Positions 54,790 to 63,896 of a stretch of 64,000 nt of DNA are shown here, in pieces (the stretch's first letter is position 1; each line of letters starts with the position of its first letter). The DNA is taken from the NCBI GenBank assembly GCA_905215755.1, contig CAJMRE010000005.1, forward strand, positions 8,796 to 72,795. The letters are read 5' to 3'. The stretch is from an uncultured bacterium. GTDB taxonomy: Bacteria; Actinomycetota; Coriobacteriia; Coriobacteriales; Coriobacteriaceae. The notes under the pieces were generated by a model. It saw only the letters and a program-made list of their open reading frames with translations. It had not been told where the DNA came from and searched no databases. A program made the position numbers and the translations under genes.

Positions 54790-56133
54790 ATGGCTAAGCG
54801 TTCTGGGTCGTATGTCGTTCCGTTCTCGTTTGAGTTGCTTTCGTTTGATGAGGCTGTGGGGCTTGCTGCTGATACGGGGCGGATTTCTGGGGATGCTGGT
54901 CCTTTGCTTGAGACGGTTGTCGATATGCTCGATGAGTTGGGGCGCCCGGACGAGTACTTTGATTGCATTCAGGTCGCCGGTACCAATGGCAAGACTTCGA
55001 CCACGCGTTTTTCGGCTGCCATCCTTCGTGGTGAGGGGTTAAAAACCGCGCTGTATACGTCGCCGCAGCTGGTGCGTTATCCCGAGCGCATGGAGGTCGA
55101 TGGGCGCGTTGTGAGTGACGAGGCCTTTGCCCGTGGCGTTTCTGCCGCTGTTGAGGCGGGACGTCGGGTGAATGCGCACCGTGTGGCGGCGGGGGAGCGC
55201 GCCTATACCATTACTCCGTTTGACCTGCTGACGGCCGCCGCACTTGTGGTGTTTGCCGAGGCCGCGGTGGATGTTGCCGTGCTCGAGGTTGGCATGGGCG
55301 GTCGTTGGGACGCCACGAGTGCGACCGATCCCGTCGCCGTTGCCATTACGGGTATTGGGCTCGATCACACACGTATTTTGGGCGATACGCTCGAGGCCAT
55401 TGCGGGTGAGAAGGCTGCGGTCATTAAGCCCGGACGCCTGGTTGTTCTGGGCGAGGGCACGCATGAGGCAAGTGTTCAGCGCGTGATGGATGCCCGTTGC
55501 CGCGAATGCGGTGTGGTGCCGCTCGTGGTGAGCCATGTCACGACTAAGGTGCCGGCGCATGTGGGCGACACGGTTGAGTTCAGCTGCACCACGCCGCGTG
55601 CGATCTATACGTCGAGTATGGTCAAGCCGGCATATCAGCCGCAGAATGCCGCGTGTGCGATTATGCTGTGCGAGGGCTATCTGGGCCGCGAGCTCGACCA
55701 CGAGTCGCTCGACGCTTCTCTTATGGGCTGCCCCACGCCGGGTCGCTTTGATGTGCTGGGAACCGATCCGCTCAAGCTGATCGACGCCTGCCATAACCCC
55801 CAGAGCTGCGAGAACTTTGTGAGCGCGTTGGACGAGATCGATCCGTGCGTGGAGAATCGCCCCACGCTGCTGTGCGCTGCGCTGGCCGACAAGGACGTGG
55901 CAGGCATCGTCGACGTGCTGATTCCCGCCTTTCCACGCGTAGTCGTGACCCAGACCGATTCCGACCGCGCCCTGCCGGCGGAGGAGCTCGCTGCCCTCGT
56001 TGATGCCGATAAGCTCGCAGGCGTGTACTCCAGCGTTTCCGAGGCCCTTGCAGCTTTCAAGGCCGCAGGCGAGCCCTTCGTAGCAGCCGGCACCATCACC
56101 CTAGCCGGCGAAGTGGCCGGCCTGCTCCGTTAA
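54790..56133 (+). CDS. folC: Bifunctional folylpolyglutamate / dihydrofolate synthase FolC
   Basis: 447 residues. It adds glutamate to folates, and in many bacteria makes dihydrofolate. The Mur-ligase-type P-loop is CIQVAGTNGKTSTTRF; the folate-binding area is ALYTSPQLVRYPERM; TAAALVVFAEAAVDVAVLEV and GLDHTRILGDTLEAIAGEKA are family pieces. DACHNPQSCENF contains the conserved HNP. The first 40 residues look less conserved. It stands alone, ending in front of a family A repeat. Confidence 0.95.
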   Translation: MAKRSGSYVVPFSFELLSFDEAVGLAADTGRISGDAGPLLETVVDMLDELGRPDEYFDCIQVAGTNGKTSTTRFSAAILRGEGLKTALYTSPQLVRYPERMEVDGRVVSDEAFARGVSAAVEAGRRVNAHRVAAGERAYTITPFDLLTAAALVVFAEAAVDVAVLEVGMGGRWDATSATDPVAVAITGIGLDHTRILGDTLEAIAGEKAAVIKPGRLVVLGEGTHEASVQRVMDARCRECGVVPLVVSHVTTKVPAHVGDTVEFSCTTPRAIYTSSMVKPAYQPQNAACAIMLCEGYLGRELDHESLDASLMGCPTPGRFDVLGTDPLKLIDACHNPQSCENFVSALDEIDPCVENRPTLLCAALADKDVAGIVDVLIPAFPRVVVTQTDSDRALPAEELAALVDADKLAGVYSSVSEALAAFKAAGEPFVAAGTITLAGEVAGLLR

Positions 56134-56147
56134 CCCATCCCCTCATC

Positions 56148-56214
56148 AGTTGCGGTGAAATAGTTCCTGTTTTTGGGTTCTAGCAGCCCATCCAGGAACT
56201 ATTCCACCGCAACT
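56148..56214 (+). repeat. Palindromic repeat family A, copy 6 (GTTCCT core)
   Basis: 22-bp arms (56148-56169 with 56193-56214) with one mismatch. The left tail CATCCCCTCATC matches that of copy 1. It lies between convergent genes. Confidence 0.9.
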
Positions 56215-56238
56215 TAGTTTGGGGGCTTGGGGACCAGG

Positions 56239-57327
56239 CTAGTCTAGGCGGAATGGGTCGTGAGGGTAGGCGTTGAGAATCTCGACGCCCTTCTCGGTCA
56301 CCAGGGCCAAGTCCTCGATGCGGACGCCGGTGCGGCCGGGGAGGTAGATGCCCGGCTCGATGGAGAACGTCATGCCCGGCTCTACGACCTGCTCGTTGAC
56401 GAGTGAAACGTCGCCCGGCTCGTGGTCCTGCAGGCCGATCGAGTGACCCAGGCGATGCGTAAAGTACCGCCCATAGCCCGCGTCTTCAATCACGTCGCGT
56501 GCGGCGCGGTCCAGGTCACACATGCGCACGCCCGGTGCGATGAGTGTTTCGGCGGCCTCGTTGGCACGGCGCACGATGTCGTAGATGCGCGCCGTCTCCT
56601 CGTCCGGCTCGCCCCAAAAGAACGTGCGCGTCATGTCCGAACAGTAGTTGCAGCGGCGTCCGCCAATGTCGAACAGCACCACGTCGCCACGCTTGAGCAC
56701 GGTGTCGTCGGGTTCGTGGTGCGGGTCGCCGGCGTTGGCACCAAAGCTCACGATGGGCGAAAAACTAAAGCCCTCGCAGCCGTGCTTGCGATACAAGCCG
56801 AGCATCTGGTCGGCAATCTCGCGTTCCGTCACGCCTTCGTGGACGAGCTTGATGGCATCGGCCATCACGGCGTCGTTAGCGGTCGAGGACGCGCGCATGA
56901 GCTCCTGCTCGGTGGCATCCTTGTGGGTGCGCGCTGCGGTGACGGCAAAGTCACCCAGGAAAAACTCGCTCGTAGCATGGCGCTCCATGAGCGGCATCAA
57001 AAAGCCGGAGCGCATGACGGTGTCGATGCCGAGCGGTTTGGTCGGATCGATTTCGCGAGCGATGGCATCGGCCACGACGTCGGTATCGGTGTGGTAGGCA
57101 ACGCGGGCATTGTCATACTCGGGCAGCTGATGCAGAGCGTTGACCAAGATCACTGGCTCGTTACCGCGTGCGAGCAGCACGCCGCAAAAACGCTCGAACA
57201 TATCGGCATAAAAGCCGGTCAGGTAATAAATCGACCACGGGTCGTTTACGAGCAGCTGTGCGCCGGGGTGCTGAGCCTCGAGCGCATCGAGCACGCGCGC
57301 CACGCGCTGGTCATCGACATGTGCCAT
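56239..57327 (-). CDS. Xaa-Pro aminopeptidase / M24 family peptidase
   Basis: 362 residues. The creatinase-like N-terminal domain (about 125 residues) is followed by the pita-bread M24 domain. Metal ligands are seen in GDVVLFDIGGRRCNYCSDMTR (two aspartates), THRLGHSIGLQDHEP (histidine), SIEPGIY (glutamate) and GVRIEDLALV (glutamate). Such enzymes remove an N-terminal residue before proline or split Xaa-Pro dipeptides. The ATG at 57325-57327 follows AAAGGA. It is transcribed toward folC. Confidence 0.93.
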   Translation of the reverse strand: MAHVDDQRVARVLDALEAQHPGAQLLVNDPWSIYYLTGFYADMFERFCGVLLARGNEPVILVNALHQLPEYDNARVAYHTDTDVVADAIAREIDPTKPLGIDTVMRSGFLMPLMERHATSEFFLGDFAVTAARTHKDATEQELMRASSTANDAVMADAIKLVHEGVTEREIADQMLGLYRKHGCEGFSFSPIVSFGANAGDPHHEPDDTVLKRGDVVLFDIGGRRCNYCSDMTRTFFWGEPDEETARIYDIVRRANEAAETLIAPGVRMCDLDRAARDVIEDAGYGRYFTHRLGHSIGLQDHEPGDVSLVNEQVVEPGMTFSIEPGIYLPGRTGVRIEDLALVTEKGVEILNAYPHDPFRLD

Positions 57328-57454
57328 GAAACATCCTTTCGCTAGGTTGCCACCATGGTATCCCATGCCCGGCAGCTAGGGACGTTCCTTTTATGCCGGC
57401 ACTTTGGGACACTCCATGGCGAGCCTGGCAAGCGCGCAGGAAAAAGTAGTCATA

Positions 57455-57806
57455 AGAGGCCCGTCCCAAATGGGCTGGCTTCAAAAGTATGGCGGATTAC
57501 GGGGCTGGACCTGTATTACTTGACCATGGGAAAAATCACGAAATTAAAACCGCAGGTAGACGGCTTATCAAAAATCGAAAATTGCCGGTATGGATGGGGG
57601 TCTCCGAATCAGTCCCGTAATCCGGCATAGTTTTGAATTGGAACTAAAGTAGGCACAAGCTAAATACCGATTCCAAGGATAGTTGCGGTGGAATAGTTCC
57701 TGGATGCCGGGGTTGGGCGGAAATCAGGAACTATTTCACCGCAATTGAGGTGGGACTGGGTGGATGTCGGGGTAGCTAAAAGAGCCCCGTCCTAAATTAG
57801 CTGCTT
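57455..57806. repeat. Gene-free repeat cluster with a long imperfect inverted repeat
   Basis: No gene is seen between 57328 and 57804. Similar segments of about 25 bases (AGAGGCCCGTCCCAAAT near 57456 and AGAGCCCCGTCCTAAAT near 57781) lie at both ends as imperfect direct repeats. Inside, 57480-57506 and 57611-57637 form 27-base inverted arms with three mismatches (TATGGCGGATTACGGG type) around 104 AT-rich bases. Confidence 0.65.
57681..57746 (-). repeat. Palindromic repeat family A, copy 7 (GTTCCT core)
   Basis: 22-bp arms (57681-57702 with 57725-57746) with two mismatches. The tail side is on the right. Confidence 0.88.
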
Positions 57807-58203
57807 AGGTTGGGTCGATGTCCATGCTGGCGGCGAGGTCGATGTTGGTGCCGAGGAGGTCTTCCAGAACGACGTCGCCCATGCGGATGGGGGCGTCGAC
57901 GACCACGCCGCGGATGAGGTCCATGGCTTGAGCGTGGAGCGTCAGCGGGATGGCTTCGGCCGTGCGCACGGGCAGCAGCGCCTCATCGCCGCCGGATACA
58001 GCCACGGTGGTGGTGAGCACGCGCATGGGGCAGGTGAGTTCTTGGTGCGCGAACTTGTCGCCGCGCGGGCAGCTGTTGCCGGTTACGAAGCGCACCGCTG
58101 CCACGGCACCGTTGGCATCGCGCTCCACCTCTACGGTCAGGAGGCACTCGGATGGGCATGTGGTGCAGTTGAACTGCAGCGTCTCGGTCACATTCGTGCT
58201 CAT
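57805..58203 (-). CDS. DUF1667 domain protein
   Basis: 132 residues. The N-terminus has CTTCPSECLL and the middle GNSCPRGDKFAHQEL and TCPMRVLTTTV, the cysteine pattern of DUF1667. Proteins of this type regularly accompany a GlpA-like dehydrogenase and an FAD/NAD-binding oxidoreductase, as here; the cysteines could bind an iron-sulfur cluster. Function is not known in detail. It is the last gene of the three-gene operon; GAGGAGG precedes its ATG. Confidence 0.88.
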   Translation of the reverse strand: MSTNVTETLQFNCTTCPSECLLTVEVERDANGAVAAVRFVTGNSCPRGDKFAHQELTCPMRVLTTTVAVSGGDEALLPVRTAEAIPLTLHAQAMDLIRGVVVDAPIRMGDVVLEDLLGTNIDLAASMDIDPT

Positions 58204-58207
58204 GGCC

Positions 58208-59596
58208 TTACGCCTCCTCAACGGGATCGACGGACAGGATAATCTCGCTAGCACTTAGGTCGAGTGCGCGCTGAATCACTTTTGCCGGCAGCGGGAAGCT
58301 TTCCATGACGCTCGGCTTAAATGCACGGACCTTGCCTGCGAACAGTTCCTCGCCGCCAGCGAGAATGCGCACGCGGGCGGCGTCGACCGGTTGGCGCACG
58401 CGGAAGTTGAGCTTGGTGAGCGTCACAGCCGTTATGCGTCCCGGCAGCGCGTATCCCGCGATACCGGCGGGGGAGACCGTGAGCTCGCAGGCCGTGTCCG
58501 CAGCGCTCGCCCCGGCGTCGCCGCCCAACGCCCACGCCGCCGCAGCCGCACCGGCGCGCTCGGACTCGGTCGTCACGTTGTCGGCCAGGTCGTGCACGTG
58601 CAGCACGTTGCCACAGGCAAAGATGCCCGGCACGCCCGTCTGCAGACTCTGGTCAACTACGGCGCCGCGCGTGCGCGGGTCAAGCTCCACGCCTGCGGCA
58701 ACCGAAAGCTCGTTTTCGGGAATCAAGCCCACCGAAAGCAGCAGCGTGTTACACGGAACGATGCGCTCCGTCCCGGCAATGGGCGCCAGGCGTTCGTCGA
58801 CCTGGCTTACCTCGACGGCTTCCACGCGGTCGTGCCCGATCACGCGTGTGACGGTGGTGGACAGGTGCAGCGGAATTCCAAAGTCGTCCAGGCAGTTCTT
58901 GACGTTGCGGCGCAGACCGTTGGCGTACGGCATGAGCTCGTACACGCCCTCGACGGAAATCCCCTCGAGCGTGCAGCGGCGTGCCATGATCAGCCCGATA
59001 TCGCCCGAACCCAAAATGACGGCGCGCGAGCCGGGCTTGAGGTTTTCGATATTGATGTATCGCTGCGCCAAGCCGGCCGTAAACACGCCGGCGGGACGGC
59101 TACCGGGAATCTTGATCTCGCTGCGGGTGCGCTCGCGGCATCCCATGGCAAGGACGACCGCACGCCCGGTGAGCTGCAGCATACCGGCACGGCTCATGAG
59201 CGTGACGGTATGGACTGCGGCATCTCCCGCACCCTCGTTCACGCTCGACGCGCCCGCGCCCTCGCCCGAATCGATTCCAAGTACCATGCTGTCCAAGAAC
59301 AGCACGATGTCGGTCGCGCGCACCTGGTCGATAAAGCGCTGCGCGTACTCGGGGCCGGTGAGTTCCTGCTTAAAGTGCGACAGGCCAAAACCTGGGTGAA
59401 TGCACTGGCGGAGGATTCCGCCCAGATGCTGTTCGCGTTCAACGATGGCCACTTGCGCGCCGGCCTTTTGCGCGGCAAGCGCGGCCGCCATACCGGCGGG
59501 GCCGCCTCCGATAACGACCACGTCGAAGGCCTGCGTCTGCACCGCCTCCGTAGCTCCTGCCTCTGCGCGTTCGTCGCGCATATCAAGCGTCGCCAT
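58208..59596 (-). CDS. FAD-dependent oxidoreductase (NAD(P)/FAD type, GlpB-like position)
   Basis: 462 residues. FAD is bound by VVIGGGPAGMAAALAAQKAG, and the second nucleotide by VILGSGDIGLIMARR. RQCIHPGFGLSHFKQEL is typical for the oxidoreductases associated with DUF1667. The family ATG motif GIFACGNVLHVHD closes the FAD site. It would pass electrons from the neighbouring GlpA-like enzyme to NAD or another acceptor. The ATG lies one base after the stop of the upstream gene; ATG 59581 is an alternative. Confidence 0.88.
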   Translation of the reverse strand: MATLDMRDERAEAGATEAVQTQAFDVVVIGGGPAGMAAALAAQKAGAQVAIVEREQHLGGILRQCIHPGFGLSHFKQELTGPEYAQRFIDQVRATDIVLFLDSMVLGIDSGEGAGASSVNEGAGDAAVHTVTLMSRAGMLQLTGRAVVLAMGCRERTRSEIKIPGSRPAGVFTAGLAQRYINIENLKPGSRAVILGSGDIGLIMARRCTLEGISVEGVYELMPYANGLRRNVKNCLDDFGIPLHLSTTVTRVIGHDRVEAVEVSQVDERLAPIAGTERIVPCNTLLLSVGLIPENELSVAAGVELDPRTRGAVVDQSLQTGVPGIFACGNVLHVHDLADNVTTESERAGAAAAAWALGGDAGASAADTACELTVSPAGIAGYALPGRITAVTLTKLNFRVRQPVDAARVRILAGGEELFAGKVRAFKPSVMESFPLPAKVIQRALDLSASEIILSVDPVEEA

Positions 59597-59597
59597 C

Positions 59598-61055
59598 CTA
59601 GCGCACCCCCTTCAGCGGTCCCTCAACCAGCCAAGATCCGGCATCCTCTAACAGCACCTCGCTGGGGTCGCAGCCCAGCTCGCGCGCCAGGATCGCAACC
59701 ACGCGGCTCTGGCAAAAGCCACTCTGGCACCGACCCATGCCGGCGCGGCAGCGGCGCTTGACGCCCTCGACCGAAACTGCGCTCGGGCGGCGCCGAATCG
59801 CGGCCACAATCTCGGCCTCGGGCACCGTCTCGCAGCGGCAGACGATCTGCCCCCACGCGGGATTGGACTCAATGAGCTCTTCCTTGCGTGCGAGCGGCGC
59901 GCGGTCAAAGTCATCCGGCGCGTGGCGGATCGGGTTCCAATCGGCACGTTCACGCAGGGCCACGCCGGCGTCGCGCAGCACCTGCTCCATGCGGTCGGCA
60001 ATGGCCGGCGCGCTCGCCACGCCCGGCGACTGAATGCCCGCCGCCTGGAACAGCCCCGGCACCACGGCCGACTGTCCAATAAAGAAGTCGTTCGTACCCT
60101 GAATGACCGGACGCCCGCCGGCAAATGCGCGCACCACGCGGCGCGTATCCAGGTCGGGCACCAGCTTGCGCGCACCGTCCAGCAGCGCGTTGACGTCGTC
60201 CGCATAGGTCTGCGTGTCGCCTGGCTCGCGCACGGCGGCGGTCGCGGTAATCACGGTGTTGCCATGCACGGTACCCGTGACGATGACGCCCTTCGATATC
60301 GGCGTCGGCACCGGGTAGAGCGGCATCAGCGCGCGCGGTTCCTTGTCCAGAACCACAATGTTTCCCTGGCGCCAGACCATCTGGAACTCCTCGGCGCCGG
60401 CCATATGCGAGATGTCCGCGGCACCGTTGCCTGCGGCGTTGATCAGATAGCGACAGCGCACGTCGCCGGCGGGCGTTGCCAGCGTAAAGCGCGCGGCTTT
60501 GTCATCCGAGCCGGCAACATCAATGGCCTCCACTGGCGCAGACCGCATAAACGTCACGCCGTTGGCGACTGCGTTCTCCAGCGCGACGATGGCCACTTCA
60601 AACGGGTCGACGTTACCGGTCGAAGGGCACCACAACGCGCACGTCGCCTTAGCACTCGCGCGCGGCTCCAGCGCGTGGATGCGCTCGGGGCCGACAATCG
60701 ACAGCTCGGGCACGCCGTTGGCAAGGCCATTCTGGCGCAGCTTCTCCAGGTGCGCGCGGTCTTCGTCGTTAAACCCCAGCACCATCGACCCGGTGCGGCG
60801 GAATAAAAAGCCGAGTTCCTGAGACCATGTGCCATATAGCTCACAACCACGGGCGTTGACCTGCGCCTTTACGGTGCCTGGCGCCGGATCGTAGCCTGCG
60901 TGCACCAGGCCGCCGTTGGCCTTTGAAGCCCCCAGCGCGATATCGTTTACTGCCTCGACCACGCAAATGGACAGGTCAAACCGCGCGAGCTGCCGCGCGA
61001 TGGCGCATCCGGTGATGCCCGCGCCGACAATCGCGATATCAAACGTTTCTGTCAC
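59598..61055 (-). CDS. GlpA-like glycerol-3-phosphate dehydrogenase family protein with C-terminal BFD-like [2Fe-2S] domain
   Basis: 485 residues. The DAO-type FAD fold begins IAIVGAGITGCAIARQLARF; SKANGGLVHAGYDP is the conserved second loop. After residue 400 a BFD-like [2Fe-2S] domain has cysteines in IVCRCETVPEAE and CRAGMGRCQSGFC. Such proteins oxidise glycerol 3-phosphate or a related hydroxy acid under anaerobic conditions. It is first in the operon with the FAD oxidoreductase and DUF1667 gene. The true substrate is not proved; no glycerol kinase gene is in the window. Confidence 0.87.
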   Translation of the reverse strand: MTETFDIAIVGAGITGCAIARQLARFDLSICVVEAVNDIALGASKANGGLVHAGYDPAPGTVKAQVNARGCELYGTWSQELGFLFRRTGSMVLGFNDEDRAHLEKLRQNGLANGVPELSIVGPERIHALEPRASAKATCALWCPSTGNVDPFEVAIVALENAVANGVTFMRSAPVEAIDVAGSDDKAARFTLATPAGDVRCRYLINAAGNGAADISHMAGAEEFQMVWRQGNIVVLDKEPRALMPLYPVPTPISKGVIVTGTVHGNTVITATAAVREPGDTQTYADDVNALLDGARKLVPDLDTRRVVRAFAGGRPVIQGTNDFFIGQSAVVPGLFQAAGIQSPGVASAPAIADRMEQVLRDAGVALRERADWNPIRHAPDDFDRAPLARKEELIESNPAWGQIVCRCETVPEAEIVAAIRRRPSAVSVEGVKRRCRAGMGRCQSGFCQSRVVAILARELGCDPSEVLLEDAGSWLVEGPLKGVR

Positions 61056-61223
61056 AGTGCCTCCCAGACGAGTTGACAGGCCGTCAATAAGACTATCCTA
61101 CGGTTCGCACACCCCCAGTGCGGCGGCAATGCGGCGAACAGCCCCGCAACACCCGCCAACGGCAGACGAGGGGAGACCCGGCAACGCCGACAAGCTCGTC
61201 TGAAGACAACTACGGCAACCGTT

Positions 61224-61282
61224 CGTCTCGATCTGTAACAATTAGATGAGGATTTGGGTTCCAGATGTTACAGATTGAGACG
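61224..61282. repeat. Palindromic repeat family C, copy 1 (ATCTGTAACA arms)
   Basis: CGTCTCGATCTGTAACA (61224-61240) with TGTTACAGATTGAGACG (61266-61282), one mismatch, 25-base loop. Confidence 0.85.
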
Positions 61283-61305
61283 TTTGCCAGGCGGCCCCTC
61301 TGTTT

Positions 61306-61362
61306 ATCTCGATCTGTAACATCTAGACCCGGATTCCGCTCCCACCTGTTACAGATTGAGAT
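61306..61362. repeat. Palindromic repeat family C, copy 2 (ATCTGTAACA arms)
   Basis: ATCTCGATCTGTAACA (61306-61321) with TGTTACAGATTGAGAT (61347-61362), one mismatch at the same place as copy 1. In tandem with copy 1; the outermost base pair differs in a compensatory way (C-G against A-T side). Confidence 0.85.
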
Positions 61363-61461
61363 GTTTGTGTCCGCATCAGCCCCGCCCCTAGCCGTGGTCC
61401 CATATAAACAAACCCCGTGGTAAACTTGACCAGACTGTTAATAATCCGAAAGGTACCCGTA

Positions 61462-61893
61462 ATGTCCAAGTACATCTCCGAGCTCATGTCGCCGCAGCTT
61501 ATGGGCGTCGTCTATGCCTTCGTTGGCTTTATCATCGCCCTGTATGTGCTGTCGGTCGTCTATGTGTTCATCGACGCTCGCCGCCGCGGCGCCAGCGCCT
61601 ACGTGGCATGGGGCATCATCGCCCTTATCCCGTTTGTAGGCCTTATTGCCTACCTGGTCCTGCGTCCGCACTCTTACGCGTCCGACCGCGAGGAGCAGGA
61701 GCTGGACATGGCCCTGCGCGAGCGCCAGCTTGCTCAGTACGGCACCTGCCCGCAGTGCGGCGCGCCCATCGAGAAGGACTTCGTCGTCTGCCCGGTGTGC
61801 GATACCCAGGTTCGCAACGTCTGCCCCAGCTGCCATCGCCCGCTCGATGCGCACTGGAAGGTCTGCCCGTACTGCCGAACTCGCATCCAGTAA
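61462..61893 (+). CDS. Membrane protein with PLD-N-like helices and double zinc ribbon
   Basis: 143 residues. Two transmembrane helices (about residues 13-35 and 45-66) with the RRRGASAYVAWGIIALIPFVG motif are of the phospholipase-D-nuclease N-terminal type found in small membrane proteins. The C-terminal part has two zinc ribbons: CPQCGAPIEKDFVVCPVC and CPSCHRPLDAHWKVCPYC. Function unknown. ATG 61462 follows GAAAGG. It is not linked in an obvious operon. Confidence 0.82.
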   Translation: MSKYISELMSPQLMGVVYAFVGFIIALYVLSVVYVFIDARRRGASAYVAWGIIALIPFVGLIAYLVLRPHSYASDREEQELDMALRERQLAQYGTCPQCGAPIEKDFVVCPVCDTQVRNVCPSCHRPLDAHWKVCPYCRTRIQ

Positions 61894-61979
61894 CGCATCC
61901 ATCGCCGGGCCGGTCGTAAGCCACGGGCGCCCCGCGCTCCGCAGCCCCGCCCCCACACGATGAAGCATGCGTAGAAAAT

Positions 61980-62010
61980 CGCCCGCCGTGCCATTAAGGT
62001 GCGGCGGGCG
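61980..62010 (+). terminator. Hairpin between the zinc-ribbon gene and thrS
   Basis: A 13-bp stem with two wobble pairs (61980-61992 with 61998-62010, core GCCCGCCG/CGGCGGGC), loop ATTAA, followed by CTTGTATA. It may be a terminator or a thrS leader hairpin. Confidence 0.55.
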
Positions 62011-62109
62011 CTTGTATACCAAGGCAACCTGCCTATAATGATGCAAGTCAAAAACGCCGAGCGCATCGCACGCACTTGCATCAGGCATCCGAGAGGAGAA
62101 AACATACCC

Positions 62110-63873
62110 ATGAAGGCACTCTACAATGACGGTTCGGTGGCCGAGCTCCCGCAGGACGAGGTCACGCACGTCATCCGCCACTCCGCCGCGCACATCATGG
62201 CGCAGGCCATCAAGCGCCTGTACCCCCAGGCCGACTTTGCCTACGGCCCCGCGACCGACAACGGCTTCTACTACGACGTCGACCTGCCCGAGGGCGTCAA
62301 GATCAGCGAGGACGACTTCCCCGCGATCGAGGCAGAGATGAAAAAGATCGTCAAGGAGAACCTCAAGTTTTCCGTGTACGAGAAGCCCCGCGCCGAGGCC
62401 ATCGCCCTTATGGAGGAGCGCGGCGAGAAGTACAAGGTCGAGCACATCGGCGACCTGGACGACGACGCCCGCATCACCTTCTACCAGCAGGGCGACTACA
62501 TCGACATGTGCGTTGGCCCCCACATCTGCTACACCAAGGCCCTCAAGGCCTTTAAGCTCACTGGCGTCTCGGGCGCCTACTGGAAGGGCGACAAGGACAA
62601 CAAGATGCTCACCCGCATCAACGGCGTCGCCTTTGCCACCAAGGAAGAGCTCGACGAGCACATGCACATGCTGGAGGAGGCCAAGAAGCGCGACCACCGC
62701 AAGATCGGCCGCGAGATGGACCTCTTTATGATGCGTGACGAGGCCCCTGGCTTCCCGTTCTTCCTGCCCAACGGCATGATCCTTAAGAACACGCTGCTGG
62801 ACTACTGGCGCGAGATTCACCACAAGGCCGGCTACGTGGAGATCTCCACGCCGCTCATCATGAACAAGCAGCTGTGGAAGACCTCGGGTCACTGGGACCA
62901 CTACAAGGACAACATGTACTCCACCGTCATCGACGACGAAGAGTACTGCATTAAGCCCATGAACTGCCCGGGTGGCGTGCTGGTGTACGCCTCCAAGCCG
63001 CACTCCTATCGCGAGCTGCCCATTCGCGCCGGCGAGATTGGCCTGGTGCACCGCCACGAGCTGCGCGGCGCCCTGCACGGCCTGTTCCGCGTGCGCTGCT
63101 TTAACCAGGACGACGCCCACCTGTTTGTGCGTCCCGACCAGCTGACCGACGAGATCGTGGGCGTGGTCAACCTCATCGACTCCGTGTACCAGAAGTTTGG
63201 CTTTAAGTACCACGTTGAGCTTTCCACCCGCCCCGAGGACTCCATGGGTTCGGACGAGGACTGGGCTCGCGCCGAGGAGGGCCTGCGCACCGCTTTGGAG
63301 CAGCTGCATATGGACTACGAGGTCAACGAGGGCGACGGTGCCTTCTACGGCCCCAAGATCGACTTCCACCTGGAGGACTCGCTCGGCCGTACCTGGCAGT
63401 GCGGTACCGTGCAGCTCGACTTCCAGATGCCGCTCAACTTTGATCTGGAGTACGTGGACGCCGACGGCACCAAGAAGCGCCCCATTATGCTGCACCGTGT
63501 GTGCTTTGGCTCCATCGAGCGCTTCATCGGTATTCTGATTGAGCACTTTGCGGGCAAGTTCCCCACCTGGCTCGCCCCCGTGCAGGTCAAGGCGCTTCCG
63601 GTCTCGGAGAAGAGCCGCGACTACGCCCACGAGGTGTGCGCCAAGCTGGAGGAGGCCGGCATCCGCGTGGTCTGCGACGATCGCGACGAGAAGATCGGCT
63701 ACAAGATCCGCGAGGCCCGCAGCATCGATCGCGTGCCCTACATGCTCATCTTGGGTGAGAAGGAGGTCGAGGCCGGCAACATCTCCGTCCGCGACCGCTC
63801 CAACGAGACCGTTCAGATGAGCGTTGACGAGTTTGTTGCGAAGGTGCTCGAGGAGATCAAGACTCGCGCCTAA
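62110..63873 (+). CDS. thrS: Threonyl-tRNA synthetase without N-terminal TGS domain
   Basis: 587 residues against about 640 for the E. coli enzyme. The usual N-terminal TGS (N1) domain of about 60 residues is missing; the protein begins MKALYNDGSVAELPQDE and enters the editing domain at RHSAAHIMAQAIKRLYP, with its CVGPHICYT ligand loop. Class II catalytic motifs follow: motif 2 in RHELRGALHGLFRVRCFNQD, zinc ligands including MNCPGG and YGPKIDFHLED, then the anticodon-binding domain at the C-terminus. AGAGGAG lies eleven bases before the ATG; upstream in-frame codons do not encode a TGS domain. Confidence 0.95.
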   Translation: MKALYNDGSVAELPQDEVTHVIRHSAAHIMAQAIKRLYPQADFAYGPATDNGFYYDVDLPEGVKISEDDFPAIEAEMKKIVKENLKFSVYEKPRAEAIALMEERGEKYKVEHIGDLDDDARITFYQQGDYIDMCVGPHICYTKALKAFKLTGVSGAYWKGDKDNKMLTRINGVAFATKEELDEHMHMLEEAKKRDHRKIGREMDLFMMRDEAPGFPFFLPNGMILKNTLLDYWREIHHKAGYVEISTPLIMNKQLWKTSGHWDHYKDNMYSTVIDDEEYCIKPMNCPGGVLVYASKPHSYRELPIRAGEIGLVHRHELRGALHGLFRVRCFNQDDAHLFVRPDQLTDEIVGVVNLIDSVYQKFGFKYHVELSTRPEDSMGSDEDWARAEEGLRTALEQLHMDYEVNEGDGAFYGPKIDFHLEDSLGRTWQCGTVQLDFQMPLNFDLEYVDADGTKKRPIMLHRVCFGSIERFIGILIEHFAGKFPTWLAPVQVKALPVSEKSRDYAHEVCAKLEEAGIRVVCDDRDEKIGYKIREARSIDRVPYMLILGEKEVEAGNISVRDRSNETVQMSVDEFVAKVLEEIKTRA

Positions 63874-63896
63874 GGCAAACTTCACAACAATTAACA

